A program made the translations under genes and the position numbers. DNA of 64,000 nt. It comes from Neelides folsomi. Its lineage: Eukaryota > Arthropoda > Collembola > Neelipleona > Neelidae. The notes beneath the pieces are model-generated. The model was given only the letters and a program-made list of their open reading frames with translations. It did not search any database and was not told where the DNA came from. The stretch is taken from positions 186,001 through 250,000 of the forward strand of contig JAQGBZ010000045.1 in assembly GCA_034687125.1 (NCBI GenBank). Reading direction: 5' to 3'. Positions 62,427 to 64,000 of this stretch are shown one piece after another (within the stretch, counting starts at the first letter, position 1; each line of letters starts with the position of its first letter).

Positions 62427-63752
62427 CTTCTATAAAAAAAAATCACAAATACTCCATGTGTGGGGATTGTACTAGTCAACAATTAGGATATACTCAATTT
62501 ATTAATTGGTTCATAATACTTTTAAGTATGTTATGTAATACTGTATGGAATATCAAATATTTACTTTGTAACACCAATATAAGTATCAATATAAGTATCA
62601 GTATATCTTCATATGAACTACCCGTATTTGGGTGTTTGAGGGATTGTAATATAAAAGGGAGGAATAAGGATCAACTTCCCACATCCCCTACAAAAAGATG
62701 AGCCCGGAGGGTGAGAGCCTTTTTCTTCCCCTCTTCACCTTCAAATACCCGAATAAATGGGAGAATATTTCTTGGAAATAAAGATGGAGAAGTGTAAAGG
62801 GAGAGATTGCCGGTTTCTAAACTACTTTGGTCAATCGTCGATCACGAAAGAAAAAGTAAGAAATCAATATTCTCTATGTTTATTATTCTATGAATGCGCC
62901 TGCAAGATTACATAAATACCACAAATACCTTTCAGCAAATCCAGTCAAATTCACTATTTAATTTATTCGTTCTACTCTGGGGTTGCAAAAGGTCAGTTTT
63001 ATATAAAAACCAGAACTTTCAGGAATTATGAGCTAATGCTTCCTGTCAGCCAAAACTCCTTAAATAATTAAAGAAATAAAAATTAATCTAGGGATATGGC
63101 CCAGATACATGGGCTTGGATTTGAACCTTCAGATAAATGCTCCTTTGTTCACTTTCGTTCATTTTTAATAATTTATTGATAACAAGGAACCTGACCTAAC
63201 TGTATTATAATAATTACTGTATTTTTAATTATATAATTATGAAAAAAATAAATATGCGAATTATTAAATTGATCTTACGGGGATAAACGTTTGATTGATG
63301 ACTGTTGATAAAAAACGAGAGTTGTTGCAACCGCCGGTGGTTCGAGCGGACTGAGGGGGAAAATTCCATTCAAGTACAAAACTCTCATTTTCTTCCTATG
63401 CTTCGCCATATCCCATTTACCTGCTTCAATACCCTAAATAATCCAAATCCAGGTGGGCTCAAAACTCATACAGCTTATTCTATTCTATTATCTACACAAT
63501 GAGAATTAAAAGTAGTTATTATAAGTTCTTAATTGTATTTAATCTCATTTAATGTTGGTTTAATGTAATGAACAATTTTCCTTTGTTTTCTTTGCTTTCT
63601 CCTCATATCACTTGTCCTCTAGACTCAGCGAACTTCCACCGCCCATAGGACGAATTGATCTTGAGTTCTTTGGAATTTGGACAGATAAATAATTGAGAGT
63701 TGTCGACGAATGTGACATCGCCGACCGGTCAATGTGAGGAGTGACGAGGACG
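62427..63752. other. Intergenic between NKCC-C and IER3IP1
   Basis: Divergent upstream regions. On the plus strand TATAAAAG (62650-62657) lies 41 bp before an ATG at 62698 that opens only 27 codons, ATGAGCCCGGAG followed by a possible donor (GG|GTGAGA); a start exon is possible but unsupported. AATATAAGTATC is repeated in tandem near 62575-62600. Confidence 0.45.
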
Positions 63753-63843
63753 ATGGCCATCTCCCTTTGGAATTTATTTGAAGCGACCCTTCTCTGCATC
63801 AACGCTGTCTGTGTCCTCAACGAACAAAGATTCCTCTCAAAAT
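63753..63843 (+). CDS. IER3IP1: IER3IP1 / Yos1 homologue, first exon (partial)
   Basis: Small ER/Golgi membrane protein (about 80 aa in animals) involved in ER-to-Golgi transport. The exon encodes about 30 residues: MAISLWNLFEATLLCINAVC, then VLNEQRFLSK. It aligns without gaps to the human N-terminus (MAFTLYSLLQAALLCVNAIA, VLHEERFLKN), including the first TM helix. The donor T|GTAATA at 63844 leaves phase 1; the remaining exons lie beyond the window. The opposite-strand open frame at 63608-63820 is a shadow. Confidence 0.8.
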
Positions 63844-64000
63844 GTAATAAAATTATTTTATTATAAAATATTTACAATAATAAATAAAATACAGATACAT
63901 ATTCCACATTTCAATTTTAATGTCAATCCTATTTTAAAGCAAAATGAACAGATTTAACCTATTTTTATTAATGGTTAATAATTTTTTAATGTTTATAGTT
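63844..64000. other. Start of IER3IP1 intron 1
   Basis: Very AT-rich sequence to the window edge, with no acceptor followed by a recognisable IER3IP1 second exon. Confidence 0.6.

Noticed and set aside
62057-62701. Plus-strand 214-codon open frame at the NKCC-C start
   Set aside because: It runs antisense over NKCC-C exons 1-2 and their intron; no protein family resemblance.
1-64000. CRISPR arrays, operons, rRNA and tRNA genes, viral insertions
   Set aside because: No spaced direct-repeat arrays, no tRNA-like clover-leaf motifs, no rRNA stretches and no recognisable viral proteins were seen; all genes are spliced animal genes.

Overview
This is spliced, AT-rich animal nuclear DNA. Coding exons carry GT-AG introns, mostly 50-150 bp with a few of 3-4 kb. 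No bacterial operons, rRNA, tRNA or CRISPR were seen. A secreted glycine-rich cuticle-type protein beside ELL, NKCC, receptor PTP and IER3IP1 genes points to an arthropod. A copepod crustacean is my best guess, and that is inference only. Exon models were built by hand: splice sites were read from the sequence and the reading phase was checked through every junction.

Left part (1-19 kb): the elongation factor ELL (649-6737, minus, 8 exons); a small TATA-driven secreted Gly/Gln-rich protein (9553-10864, plus, 4 exons); a decayed Merlin/ISXO2-type transposase inside a nest of repeats (12.5-14.55 kb); a ZnT5/SLC30A5-like gene (14552-18155, minus, 12 exons) whose intramembrane zinc ligands are all replaced; and, divergent from it, an unrecognised two-exon basic/coiled-coil gene (18467-19118, plus).

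Middle part (19-35 kb): about 6.8 kb with no recognisable gene, then a single-domain receptor-type protein tyrosine phosphatase (26017-32466, plus, 11 exons). Its first intron holds a 417-bp hAT-like MITE and its tenth an 82-bp mariner-like MITE. The phosphatase has WPE in place of WPD.

Right part (35-62.4 kb): three complete paralogues of the Na-K-Cl cotransporter family (SLC12A1/2/3): A at 35353-41210 (plus, 24 exons), B at 46637-55085 (plus, 22 exons) and C at 55269-62426 (minus, 29 exons). The NAD(P)H-hydrate dehydratase gene NAXD (41719-42959, minus) sits between A and B. B and C converge with stop codons 183 bp apart. B and C keep the two side-chain K+ ligands of NKCC1, while A has lost both. 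The window ends with the first exon of an IER3IP1/Yos1 homologue (63753-63843, plus).

The genes do not form one pathway. The clearest functional unit is the NKCC cluster: three cation-chloride cotransporters, each with an N-terminal RFx(V/I) motif of the kind bound by SPAK/OSR1 kinases. They probably specialise in osmoregulation and epithelial salt transport.
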